Shown: piece by piece, positions 1-6,594 of the stretch
Position numbering within the stretch: the stretch's first letter is position 1
Layout of the letters: each line of letters begins with the position of its first letter
Assembly (NCBI GenBank): GCA_049296795.1
Contig: JBAQTC010000055.1
Span: forward strand, 1 to 22,857
Reading direction: 5' to 3'
Length of the DNA stretch: 22,857 nucleotides
Origin: CAXNKH01 sp049296795
GTDB lineage: Bacteria; Pseudomonadota; Gammaproteobacteria; Burkholderiales; Burkholderiaceae_C
The notes under the pieces: model-generated
Told to the model about the DNA's origin: nothing
The model's input: only the letters and a program-made list of their open reading frames with translations
Database searches by the model: none
Position numbers and translations under genes: made by a program

Positions 1-1
1 T

Positions 2-256
2 CCCGGTTTTTGGGGTTCTCGCTATGCCATCGGACTGTTGGTGATGGGTGGCATAGCGGCCTATTTCCTTTTGACTGAGCACTTGGCGCATGTCGTTGGG
101 GCCTTGCCTTATCTTTTGTTCCTCGCCTGTCCGCTGATGCATCTCTTCATGCACGGTGGTCATGGTAGTGGCGATGGCGGGAATGTTCACCATGGATCAA
201 GCAAGCTTGATGCATCGAAAGCGGACGATTCACGCAAGGAGGGAGGAACTTCATGA
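2..256 (+). CDS. DUF2933-type small membrane protein (5' end outside window)
   Basis: The reading frame is open from the first complete codon, so the gene enters from the left edge and its start is not visible; an in-frame TTG at 38 is probably not the real start. The visible 84 residues hold about two hydrophobic helices (roughly residues 9-22 and 28-42), followed by PLMHLFMHGGHG, a His/Gly-rich motif typical of DUF2933 proteins, and a charged tail. The function of this family is unknown; its members often lie beside copper or heavy-metal resistance genes. The stop overlaps the next ATG by four bases (ATGA), so the two genes are probably translationally coupled. The family call rests on motif memory. 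Confidence 0.7.
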   Translation, partial: PGFWGSRYAIGLLVMGGIAAYFLLTEHLAHVVGALPYLLFLACPLMHLFMHGGHGSGDGGNVHHGSSKLDASKADDSRKEGGTS

Positions 257-912
257 ACCAGACCGAATCTTCTTATGGCCTGTGGTCGCTGGTGATCATC
301 AATTCAGCGGTTTTCATTATGTTTGCGTTTAGCTTTTTCAAACCAACAACGGCTCGGGACTGGAGAACGTTCGGTGCCTTCGCGGCGTTCATCGTTGCCT
401 TGTTCGTGGAGATGTATGGCTTCCCACTGACGATTTATCTGATGTCGGGTTGGCTCCAAACCAGGTTCCCCAACCTGGACCTGCTCTCCCACGACGCTGG
501 ACACTTATGGTCAACTCTGTTGGGAGAGCAAGGCAACCCGCATTTTGGCGTGCTTCATCTCGCCAGTTACACCTTTATTGGGTACGGCTTTTACCTGCTG
601 ACGACGGCGTGGAATGTGCTCTACCAGGCACAGCGCCAAAAGGCACTGGCGACGACCGGCCCTTACGCTCGAATCCGACATCCCCAATACGTGGCATTTG
701 TACTGATTCTGCTGGGGTTTTTGCTTCAATGGCCTACCTTGTTGACCTTGGTGATGTTCCCGGTGTTGCTTCTGATGTACGGTCGGCTAGCCGTCACTGA
801 AGAGAAGGAGATGCGCACGCAATTTGGTTCGGACTACGAAACGTACGCACAAAAAACACCGAGATTCATCCCGAAATTTCAGGGTGAATCGAAACTGAGT
901 ACGGGAGCTTGA
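253..912 (+). CDS. Isoprenylcysteine carboxylmethyltransferase-family (ICMT/PEMT-like) membrane protein
   Basis: 219 residues with about five hydrophobic segments (near residues 12-30, 38-60, 98-122, 145-160 and 163-178). The C-terminal half carries the family signature: GPYARIRHPQY (about 136-146), a helix, then an EEKEM...YETYAQKTPRFIP tail, which is how the bacterial ICMT/PEMT fold binds S-adenosylmethionine at the membrane. The substrate in bacteria is generally unknown, and no prenyl-Cys substrate is implied. The start overlaps the stop of the DUF2933-type gene by four bases, and GGAGG at 241-245 is a good ribosome binding site. Together with its upstream partner it resembles pairs found near metal-resistance genes. 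The family is secure; the reaction is not. Confidence 0.85.
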   Translation: MNQTESSYGLWSLVIINSAVFIMFAFSFFKPTTARDWRTFGAFAAFIVALFVEMYGFPLTIYLMSGWLQTRFPNLDLLSHDAGHLWSTLLGEQGNPHFGVLHLASYTFIGYGFYLLTTAWNVLYQAQRQKALATTGPYARIRHPQYVAFVLILLGFLLQWPTLLTLVMFPVLLLMYGRLAVTEEKEMRTQFGSDYETYAQKTPRFIPKFQGESKLSTGA

Positions 913-1008
913 TTGACTTTCCAAACCCAACCATTTAATACCGATCAGTAATTGGTTAATTCGCACAACCTGGAAAACCAGTCAATTTTTTAACAGAAGG
1001 AGGAAAAC

Positions 1009-1281
1009 ATGTCTGGAACCTGTAAGTTACATGCATTTTCATTGGCAACCACCACAGGGGTGGCTTATATCGGCTGCGCTATTTTTGATGCCTTGTTTCC
1101 TCCTTACGGGGCGCTCGCAGGAATCTCGTCTGTCAGCCCTTGGCCAATTACCGGGAGTCCAATGGGCTACCTGATAGGGTTTCTCTCTTTCACTGTTGCC
1201 GGCTTCGTGCTGGGCGCACTCTATGGCTGGGCATGGGGATTTTGGAGTGATAAATGCAACGGTAAAACATGCTGCTCCTGA
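1009..1281 (+). CDS. Small two-helix membrane protein (DUF5676-like)
   Basis: 90 residues behind a strong ribosome binding site (AAGGAGG at 997-1003). Two hydrophobic stretches are seen: residues about 9-32, broken by a Pro-Pro, and 49-75, the second rich in Gly (GFVLGALYGWAWGFW) and probably tightly packed. Cysteines occur near both ends (residue 5 and a terminal Cys-Cys). The overall plan resembles small membrane proteins annotated DUF5676, but I cannot confirm that assignment. The 96 bp upstream hold no gene and separate it from the methyltransferase-like gene. Function unknown. Confidence 0.6.
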   Translation: MSGTCKLHAFSLATTTGVAYIGCAIFDALFPPYGALAGISSVSPWPITGSPMGYLIGFLSFTVAGFVLGALYGWAWGFWSDKCNGKTCCS

Positions 1282-1333
1282 ATGAAAAACCAGTCGTAGT
1301 GCACAGGTGTCACAATCCTATCGGAGCAACCGC

Positions 1334-1969
1334 ATGAAAAAAATCCTGATGTTTTCAGCAGTACTGTTGCTTGTTTACAGTCTCTCCGGCTGTGGCTACA
1401 ACACATTACAGAGCAACGACGAACAAATTAAGTCAAGCTGGTCCGAGGTCGTTAACCAGTACCAACGCCGCGCCGACCTCATCCCCAACCTGGAGGCCAC
1501 GGTAAAAGCCTTTGCCGCCCAGGAAAAGGATGTGTTGCTGGGTGTCACCAACGCCCGCGCTAGAGTAGGCAGCATCCAAGCAACTCCTGAGTTGTTGAAC
1601 AACCCGGAAGCGTTTACCAAGTTCCAGGCTGCTCAGGGGGAAATGTCCAGCGCACTTTCAAGGCTTATGGCGATCGCAGAGAACTACCCACAGTTGAAGT
1701 CGGACGCCAACTTTCGTGACCTGCAGGCACAACTGGAAGGCACTGAAAACCGCATTACCGTTGCGCGTAACCGCTACATCAAGTCAGTACAAGAATACAA
1801 CGTGACGGTGCGGTCCTTCCCTTCCAATCTGACAGCCATGTTGTTCGGATTTAGCACGAAGCCCAACTTCGCAGTGGAAAATGAAAAGGAAATTTCCAAA
1901 CCACCTAAAGTGGATTTCGCACCGGTACCGGGCAAGCCCCCAAGCGAGGCTCAGGGAAACCTCAAGTGA
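1334..1969 (+). CDS. lemA: LemA family lipoprotein
   Basis: 211 residues from the ATG at 1334, preferred over an upstream GTG at 1307 because GGAG at 1323-1326 is correctly spaced and the protein then begins with a classic lipoprotein signal: MKK, a hydrophobic core, and the lipobox LSGC (Cys about residue 20). The mature part has the LemA helical repeats: SSWSEVVNQYQRRADLIPNL, then VGSIQATPELLNNPEAFTKF and LEGTENRITVARNRYI. LemA proteins are membrane-anchored helical-bundle proteins of unclear role, commonly encoded directly upstream of TPM-domain proteins, exactly as here. The stop overlaps the next GTG start by four bases (GTGA), implying coupled translation. Confidence 0.93.
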   Translation: MKKILMFSAVLLLVYSLSGCGYNTLQSNDEQIKSSWSEVVNQYQRRADLIPNLEATVKAFAAQEKDVLLGVTNARARVGSIQATPELLNNPEAFTKFQAAQGEMSSALSRLMAIAENYPQLKSDANFRDLQAQLEGTENRITVARNRYIKSVQEYNVTVRSFPSNLTAMLFGFSTKPNFAVENEKEISKPPKVDFAPVPGKPPSEAQGNLK

Positions 1970-2817
1970 TTGAGTCTAAAACTGCCAAAGCGCTCTTGCT
2001 TGCATGGACGCTTTGCTGGTCTTTCATCGCTGGGGCTCAAATCGCTGTGCCCTCGCTGACCAGTCGTGTCACCGACCAGACCACCACACTCAATGCAGAG
2101 CAAAAGGCTGTGTTGGAACAGACGCTGCAAACTTTTGAAGCGAGGAAAGGGAGTCAGCTCGCGGTACTCATGGTTACGACCACCACCCCAGAGACAATCG
2201 AGCAATATGCATTGCGCGTTGCGGAGCAATGGAAGCTTGGTCGAAAAAATGTAGATGATGGCGTGCTTTTGATCATCGCCAAAACTGACCGCGCCCTGCG
2301 CATTGAGGTGGGATACGGTCTGGAAGGTGCGCTTAATGACGCTACCAGCAAGCGCATCATCAGCGAGCTTATTACGCCGAGCTTTAAGCAAGGCGATTTC
2401 TACGGCGGCATTAAAGCTGGGGTAGATCAGATCATTCGCGTCATTGACGGCGAGCCGTTGCCGCCATCTAAATCAAGTCCCGCCGGCAGTACGACTGATA
2501 TTCGGCAGTATGTACCGATCATTCTGGTCCTTGCGCTCGTGCTGGGCGGAGTACTTCGCTCCATGTTGGGAAGATTTCCTGGTGCGCTAGCAACGGGCGG
2601 CGCCGTAGCGTTTTTCGCCTGGGTGATTGCCGGCGCGCTGTCAATTGCGCTGGCTGCAGGCGTAATGGCACTCTTTTTCACTTTATTTGGTGGCGGCATG
2701 GGTGGACACGGTGTTAGAGGTCATTACGGAGGCTTTGGCCGAGGTGGCCTGGGTGGCGGGAATTTTGGCGGTGGCGGCGGAGGCTTTGGTGGCGGTGGTG
2801 CGTCGGGAAGGTGGTAA
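1966..2817 (+). CDS. TPM-domain (YgcG-type) membrane protein
   Basis: 283 residues starting at a GTG that overlaps the lemA stop. A signal peptide (about 1-24, ending AGA) precedes a TPM domain (about 28-150), recognisable from VPSLTSRVTDQTTTLN, GRKNVDDGVLLIIAK and LRIEVGYGLEGALND. A linker and two hydrophobic helices (about 178-198 and 208-238) follow, then a glycine-rich tail ending in repeated GGGG and the typical SGRW terminus. TPM proteins have been linked to phosphatase-like activity in plants and to membrane-protein quality control; the bacterial role is unsettled. Paired with lemA and a second TPM gene in one operon. Confidence 0.92.
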   Translation: MIESKTAKALLLAWTLCWSFIAGAQIAVPSLTSRVTDQTTTLNAEQKAVLEQTLQTFEARKGSQLAVLMVTTTTPETIEQYALRVAEQWKLGRKNVDDGVLLIIAKTDRALRIEVGYGLEGALNDATSKRIISELITPSFKQGDFYGGIKAGVDQIIRVIDGEPLPPSKSSPAGSTTDIRQYVPIILVLALVLGGVLRSMLGRFPGALATGGAVAFFAWVIAGALSIALAAGVMALFFTLFGGGMGGHGVRGHYGGFGRGGLGGGNFGGGGGGFGGGGASGRW

Positions 2818-2819
2818 CC

Positions 2820-3317
2820 ATGCATATCAAACGCATAGCGAAGCATCTCGTACTGACGCAATGGCAAGTTAACCGGTCTTTCCCGCAACGGGTCTTGCTC
2901 GCAATTGAACAAGCCATCAATACGAGCGAGGCTGAACACTCGGGAGAAATCCGATTTGTGATTGAAGGCGCATTGGACGGAACCTCACTTTTCAAAGGGC
3001 AGACCGCGCGCGAACGTGCTATCGATGTGTTTGCGCAATTGCGGGTATGGGACACCGAACACAACAATGGCGTTCTGATTTATTTGTTGCTCGCCGACCG
3101 CGATGTGGAGATCGTTGCCGATCGCGGGATTCACGCGAAAGTCGGTGCTCAGGAATGGGAATACATTTGCCGGACGATGGAAATTGCCTTTAAGCAAGCA
3201 AATTACGAAAGCGGCGTGGTCAGCGGAATTCAGACGGTGACACAGCACCTGATCAGATATTTCCCTGCCTCGGGAGCTGGACAGAATGAATTACCGGATA
3301 AGCCGGTAGTGGTTTAG
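2820..3317 (+). CDS. Second TPM-domain protein, soluble form
   Basis: 165 residues from the ATG at 2820, two bases after the stop of the first TPM gene; GGAAGG just upstream serves as ribosome binding site. An alternative GTG at 2811 would overlap that gene. The protein is a single TPM domain: helix-rich start, SGEIRFVIEGAL, a DTEHNNGVLIYLLLADRDVEIVADRGI core, then KQANYESGVVSGIQTVTQHL. There is no signal peptide, no membrane helix and no glycine-rich tail, unlike its neighbour, so it probably acts in the cytoplasm or with the membrane partners. A lemA-TPM-TPM triplet is a known arrangement in proteobacteria. No clear terminator follows. Confidence 0.9.
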   Translation: MHIKRIAKHLVLTQWQVNRSFPQRVLLAIEQAINTSEAEHSGEIRFVIEGALDGTSLFKGQTARERAIDVFAQLRVWDTEHNNGVLIYLLLADRDVEIVADRGIHAKVGAQEWEYICRTMEIAFKQANYESGVVSGIQTVTQHLIRYFPASGAGQNELPDKPVVV

Positions 3318-3412
3318 CCCGCCCACCATACAGGCCTGACACGATGAACCTGGAGCGACCAGGGTTGCGCTCATGCGCGCCATCTTGTCGCCCCATCGCC
3401 CGAGCATCAGCG

Positions 3413-3667
3413 TCAGTGCTTGTGGTCGGCATGCCCGTCATTTGCGGCCACCAGTGGGGTGAAACGTGCCTGCTCGGTCGCTTTACCGGGAAAGGTAATT
3501 GATACTACAACTTTCATGTCGGGTACTGAGATGTAGTTGGCCGTTCCCTTAAGCCGGTTGTCTCCGTCGGGGATCAGTGTGGTGCTGACCTTGCCCTTGC
3601 TCGACAGGATGGTTGCCGTGCCGCTCGCACCGGATGTCGGCAATTTCGCCCCTGCATGATCTGTCAC
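3413..3667 (-). pseudogene. Remnant of a small periplasmic (metal-associated type) protein, N-terminus lost
   Basis: An open frame on the minus strand runs from 3757 to 3413, but only its last 84 residues look like protein: VTDHAGAKLPTSGASGTATI, a GDNRLKGTANY stretch, TEQARFTPL and a His-rich tail ending HADHKH. This resembles the C-terminal domain of small secreted proteins found with metal-efflux genes, which normally begin with a signal peptide and a preceding strand; both are missing. The sequence just upstream is an FNR box (3674-3687) and promoter-like DNA for the opposite strand, so the apparent N-terminus is probably non-coding. I read it as a 5'-deleted fragment; a recently fused functional gene cannot be excluded. 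Confidence 0.4.
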
Positions 3668-3673
3668 TAATGT

Positions 3674-3687
3674 TTGATCTAGATCAA
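3674..3687 (+). promoter_or_regulatory. FNR box, perfect palindrome
   Basis: TTGATCTAGATCAA is a perfect inverted repeat matching the FNR consensus TTGAT-N4-ATCAA. On the plus strand TAGAGT (3709-3714, four of six matches to TATAAT) follows at the spacing of an FNR-activated class II promoter, giving a start near 3721. The plus strand has no conventional gene after it but does have a strong terminator at 3874, suggesting a small transcript. On the minus strand it abuts the truncated periplasmic-protein remnant. Confidence 0.8.
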
Positions 3688-3815
3688 AGTGCCAATTCAA
3701 CTCATCTGTAGAGTTCGAAATGTGCACGGCGTTTGGGTCGCACTGAACAACCGACACGAAACTGAGGGGTCTGTCAAGCAGGCCGGAGCATGGCCTCCAA
3801 GGAGGACATCTTCAG

Positions 3816-3848
3816 ATGAGGACGACACTCAGACCCGATGTGAATTAA
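3816..3848 (+). CDS. Possible 10-codon leader ORF
   Basis: ATG at 3816 opens MRTTLRPDVN and stops at TAA 3846-3848. It is preceded at 10-base spacing by AAGGAGG (3799-3805), one of the strongest ribosome binding sequences in the window. The site lies in a potential hairpin with the upstream CCTCC. Such a strong signal before so short a frame is unusual; it could be a regulatory peptide, or the remaining first codons of a gene lost by deletion. Confidence 0.22.
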   Translation: MRTTLRPDVN

Positions 3849-3873
3849 ACAACGCGTTCGGGGATCCTCACAG

Positions 3874-3911
3874 AGCCCATCATCCCGCAAGGAATGATGG
3901 GCTTTCTTATT
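3874..3911 (+). terminator. Strong rho-independent terminator
   Basis: AGCCCATCAT (3874-3883) pairs with ATGATGGGCT (3894-3903), a perfect 10-bp stem, capped by a mismatch, two further G-C pairs and a GCAA tetraloop, then TTTCTTATT. The T-rich tract lies only on the plus-strand side, so it terminates plus-strand transcription, although the nearest plus-strand gene ended more than 550 bp upstream at 3317. Confidence 0.75.
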
Positions 3912-3915
3912 GTTC

Positions 3916-4050
3916 GCCCATTATGGGCCAACACCTACGGGTGCAAGCCCCGTAGCAAGTTGATCTCGACAGGCGAAGTGACCCAAGTCGTCACATCGTG
4001 TTGTCGCAACACTTTGGGGCCGGCGAGCCACGCGCCTACTCGTGAGCGTG
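3916..4050. other. Hairpin-rich intergenic block, identity unknown
   Basis: This part of a gene-poor stretch (3758-4108) carries closely spaced inverted repeats: GCCCA/TGGGC (3916-3928), CTACGGG/CCCGTAG (3935-3955), GTGAC/GTCAC (3978-3994), GTGTTG/CAACAC (3998-4012) and CACGC/GCGTG (4029-4050). The phrase GGGTGCAAGCCCC resembles stems in domain I of bacterial group II introns, but no intron 5' end, domain V or reverse transcriptase is present. It lies between a terminator and the predicted uspA promoter, so it is not part of either predicted transcript. A remnant of an intron or other structured RNA, or a repeat element, is possible. Confidence 0.35.
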
Positions 4051-4108
4051 AAAAATCAAGACATTCTGAATATGTGTGGACTAGGCGGTTTGAAATCTGC
4101 GCAATTGT

Positions 4109-4122
4109 TTGATTTATCTCAA
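4109..4122 (+). promoter_or_regulatory. FNR-like box upstream of uspA operon
   Basis: TTGATTTATCTCAA matches TTGAT-N4-ATCAA with one mismatch. Placing its centre at -41.5 gives a start near 4157 with CAAACT (4145-4150, three of six) as a weak -10, 16 bases ahead of the uspA ATG, which has AAGGAGG at 4161-4167. A TATATT at 4132-4137 is closer and could serve an alternative promoter. It probably activates the uspA-hsp20 group at low oxygen. Confidence 0.65.
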
Positions 4123-4172
4123 AGTGCTCACTATATTTCCTGGGCAAACTGGAACCATACAAGGAGGTTCTT

Positions 4173-4595
4173 ATGAAAATACTTCTCGCAGTCGATGGCA
4201 GCAAGTACACCAAAAAAATGCTCGCTTACCTGACAACCCATGCTGAAATCTTCACGCCGAAAAATGACTACACCTTGTTCACGGCCCAGCCACTGGTGCC
4301 GCCGCGTGCCGTGGTGGCTGTCGGTAAAGAGGTTGTGCGGCAGTTCCATGAAGAAGATGCCGAAAAAGTACTCGCCCCAGCCTATAAATTCCTAGCGCGT
4401 CATGACATTAATGCCCACAGCAGCTGGAAAGTGGGCCACGCAGCCGAAACCATCGCCAAATTTGCCGAGTCCGGGAAGTTCGACTTGATCCTCATGGGTT
4501 CGCATGGTCATGGTTCGGTGGTCAATATGGTGATGGGCTCTGTGGCCACCAAAGTCTTGGCCAGTTGCAATATTCCAGTGCTCCTCATTCGCTGA
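4173..4595 (+). CDS. Universal stress protein (UspA family)
   Basis: 140 residues with a full Usp fold: KILLAVDGSKYTKKML at the start (Asp near residue 7), then the C-terminal nucleotide-binding signature GSHGHG...MGSVATKVL, fitting G-X2-G-X9-G-(S/T), and a final IPVLLIR strand. It is therefore likely of the ATP-binding type. The start is supported by AAGGAGG at 4161-4167. It is distant from the tandem uspA pair at 8208-9143, so it represents a different subfamily. First gene of a plus-strand stress group and preceded by an FNR-like box, consistent with induction under oxygen limitation. Confidence 0.93.
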   Translation: MKILLAVDGSKYTKKMLAYLTTHAEIFTPKNDYTLFTAQPLVPPRAVVAVGKEVVRQFHEEDAEKVLAPAYKFLARHDINAHSSWKVGHAAETIAKFAESGKFDLILMGSHGHGSVVNMVMGSVATKVLASCNIPVLLIR

Positions 4596-4660
4596 GGTAA
4601 TTCGAAATCAACCCAGGCGACAGTTACGTTTTTTTCTTCAACTCAAATAAGAGGTGTCCT

Positions 4661-5179
4661 ATGAGCGGAGATTGGGTCATCGTTGCGGATGGGGCACAAG
4701 CCCGATTCATGGTGTTTGGTCGACATACCGGCCCCAGACGTGGGGAGCTACGGCTGGTCGAAAGTTCAAAGCTAGACAACCCGGAGCACACGATTCGGGG
4801 CCGGCGTGATGCTAGGCAACTCAAAAGTGGTTATGACACTGTGAACTATGAGTACACCGATCATCGAGAACAACACGATGCCGAATTGCTCAGACGTTTT
4901 GCAGCACGCATTGCAAGGCAGGCAACGGCGTTGAGCACAATCGGGGAGGTCACCGCGATCACACTGGTGGCCAACTCGAGAATGATGGGCTTGTTGCAGT
5001 CAGCTTTTGAACCCCTGGCCAGGTTGGGGATGTCCTTGCGCACGCTGCAACGGGACTTCACCTGGTGTACGCCGGCTCAAGTCCAGCACCATTTGAGCGA
5101 AAACAGCTTGCTTCCTGTGCGCCATGAATACCAGCCTCGGCACTCGAAATCGCCGACTCTGGCGTCAGCTTTCCATTGA
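4661..5179 (+). CDS. Host attachment protein family (PF10116-like)
   Basis: 172 residues. The N-terminus GDWVIVADGAQARFMVF is the hallmark of the family once described as required for attachment to host cells, followed by LRLVESSKLDNPEH, a charged central part and the conserved helix DAELLRRFAARIARQA. The second half (ITLVANSRMMGLLQSAF...LQRDFTWCTPAQVQHHL) matches the rest of the domain. The fold resembles the release-factor/pelota type; a genuine adhesion role is doubtful in free-living bacteria. AGAGGTG at 4651-4657 lies close before the ATG. It sits between uspA and hsp20, pointing to stress physiology. Confidence 0.85.
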   Translation: MSGDWVIVADGAQARFMVFGRHTGPRRGELRLVESSKLDNPEHTIRGRRDARQLKSGYDTVNYEYTDHREQHDAELLRRFAARIARQATALSTIGEVTAITLVANSRMMGLLQSAFEPLARLGMSLRTLQRDFTWCTPAQVQHHLSENSLLPVRHEYQPRHSKSPTLASAFH

Positions 5180-5196
5180 TTTTTAAGGAGGTCATC

Positions 5197-5631
5197 ATGT
5201 CCAATCTTGCGCGTTATGAAACATTTGACAATCTTTTCAATGACTTGTTCAAGGGCTTTTATGTCCGTCCGGTCGGGCTGTCGGAGCGTCTGGCGACAGA
5301 TCCTAAACTCTCGATTCGACTCGATGTCCAGGAAAACGAAAAGGATTACAAGGTGCATGCCGACATTCCGGGTTTTTCCCGGGAAGAGGTGAAAGTCGGG
5401 GTTGACGGGGATGTCGTGACGATTACCGCTGAACGCTCCAAAAAAGAAGAAATGAAAGAGGGCGGAAAAGTGATTTTCAGTGAACGGTCCCACGGATTGG
5501 TGTCCAGGAGTTTTCACGTTGACCAAGAGATTGATGTGGATAAGGCTCAAGCCAAGTTCGAAAACGGTGTGCTGGAAATGACACTGGTCAAAAAGACTTC
5601 GTCAAAATCCAAGCAATTGAAAATAGACTGA
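5197..5631 (+). CDS. Hsp20 / alpha-crystallin small heat shock protein
   Basis: 144 residues from the ATG at 5197, chosen for the ideal AAGGAGGT at 5185-5192. The alpha-crystallin domain spans about 43-138: RLDVQENEKDYKVHADIPGF opens it, REEVKVGVDGDVVTI follows, and the closing FENGVLEMTL holds the conserved A-X3-NGVL-like motif. A C-terminal extension ends SSKSKQLKID. It is an ATP-independent holdase that binds unfolding proteins. No ROSE-type thermometer is evident in the short 17-bp gap to the previous gene. Co-oriented with uspA and probably cotranscribed. Confidence 0.95.
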   Translation: MSNLARYETFDNLFNDLFKGFYVRPVGLSERLATDPKLSIRLDVQENEKDYKVHADIPGFSREEVKVGVDGDVVTITAERSKKEEMKEGGKVIFSERSHGLVSRSFHVDQEIDVDKAQAKFENGVLEMTLVKKTSSKSKQLKID

Positions 5632-5866
5632 CAAACCAAATCTAAAATTCGCCCAAATCGTGAATTCTGGCGTGCTGGTGGCCAAGTCAGTCGAGCTGGA
5701 TGGCCTTGCAAAATACCACTTTCATCGCCAGCCTGATTCTTACCACCGAATGCATGATTGCCAGCGAGCCGAAACCGGCGTCCAATGAGGGGGCATTGAA
5801 CCCGGAGGGTGGTTCTCCTATGTTCTGACGCTGACGCGAAGGACGAAACAGCAGAAAGCAATTGAA

Positions 5867-6535
5867 ATGTGCTTTTCGGCAACAGCTAGTTTTTCAGCCA
5901 GCGCCTTGCTGTTGGGCGTTGGCACGCTGACGCTGATATCGGTACGTCGTCCAAGAGAGTTGCCGTTCGCTTCGATTCCGTTACTTTTCGCCTTTCAGCA
6001 GTTGAGTGAAGGCTTGATCTGGCTGAGCTTTAGTCACGAAGCGCAGTTGCTCAACACCGTCATGACGCATATTTATTCGTTCTTTTCGCATGTGTTGTGG
6101 CCTGTCTACGTACCGATCGCCGTTTTATTGCTCGAACCGGATGGATGGCGTCGACGATCACTGCTGGCGTTCGTCACGGCCGGTCTGGTGGTCGGAATAT
6201 TTTTGTTGTACGTTTTGCTTGTCTTCCCGGTTGTCTCGCGTCCGGTTGGGAATCACATGGAGTACGTCTCCCCCCATTTCTTTGCTTTGACAACGATGGC
6301 CCTGTATCTGTTGTCGACGACCGTTTGTTTGCTTCTGTCGACGCATCAAACAGTGAAGGTATTCGGCCTTCTTTCACTATTGTCTTTTGTCGCAGCCTAT
6401 TACTTTTATACGACTTGGTTTATCTCGGTATGGTGCTTTTTCGCCGCACTAATGAGCGTGGTTGTCTACCTGCATTTTTGCCCCGGTTTGTATTCAAGAT
6501 ATTTTCCTTTGATGATGAAATCGATGTGGAAATAA
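5867..6535 (+). CDS. DUF6629-family multipass membrane protein
   Basis: 222 residues beginning MCFSATASFSASALLLGVG, the diagnostic N-terminus of DUF6629 proteins. Seven or so hydrophobic helices follow (for example residues 9-25, 35-55, 70-90, 100-122, 140-160, 165-185 and 187-205). A short FQQLSEGLIWL segment in helix 2 is also typical. No catalytic motif is visible and the function is unknown. The 235-bp gap from hsp20 holds no gene I can support, and the ribosome binding site is weak (AGAAAG about 5851). The protein may be expressed from its own promoter or by read-through from the stress operon. Confidence 0.8.
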   Translation: MCFSATASFSASALLLGVGTLTLISVRRPRELPFASIPLLFAFQQLSEGLIWLSFSHEAQLLNTVMTHIYSFFSHVLWPVYVPIAVLLLEPDGWRRRSLLAFVTAGLVVGIFLLYVLLVFPVVSRPVGNHMEYVSPHFFALTTMALYLLSTTVCLLLSTHQTVKVFGLLSLLSFVAAYYFYTTWFISVWCFFAALMSVVVYLHFCPGLYSRYFPLMMKSMWK

Positions 6536-6594
6536 CTTGGACCACAGTCATTGGAATCGGTTAACCGGGTTTTTTGGTTTCAGGAGAAACGCTG

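Larger units (their letters stand above)
3721..3911 (+). ncRNA. Candidate FNR-controlled small RNA
   Basis: Predicted transcript of about 190 nt from the promoter downstream of the FNR box (-10 TAGAGT at 3709-3714) to the rho-independent terminator at 3874-3911. Inside, GGGTCTG (3767-3773) pairs perfectly with CAGACCC (3830-3836), enclosing two mutually exclusive hairpins: AGGCC/GGCCT (3780-3784 with 3792-3796) and CCTC/GAGG (3794-3797 with 3802-3805). The second would hide the Shine-Dalgarno-like AAGGAGG at 3799-3805, ten bases before a 10-codon ORF (3816-3848). It could be a trans-acting sRNA exposing CCUCC, a tiny-peptide mRNA, or the leader of a deleted gene. I recognise no known RNA family; transcription itself is inferred. 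Confidence 0.4.

Noticed and set aside
304..729. Minus-strand and alternate-frame open frames inside the ICMT-like gene
   Set aside because: No ribosome binding site and no protein-like composition; they are shadows of the plus-strand gene at 253-912.
3931..3960. GGGTGCAAGCCCC as part of a cobalamin or other known riboswitch
   Set aside because: The other conserved elements of the cobalamin riboswitch are missing and no dependent gene follows in position.
3960..3973. TTGATCTCGACAGG as a further FNR box
   Set aside because: Only the left half-site matches; the right half (ACAGG) does not.
3689..4112. Plus-strand open frames of 72-88 codons in the FNR/terminator region
   Set aside because: They run straight through the terminator hairpin and have no ribosome binding site or recognisable domain; a non-coding transcript explains the signals better.
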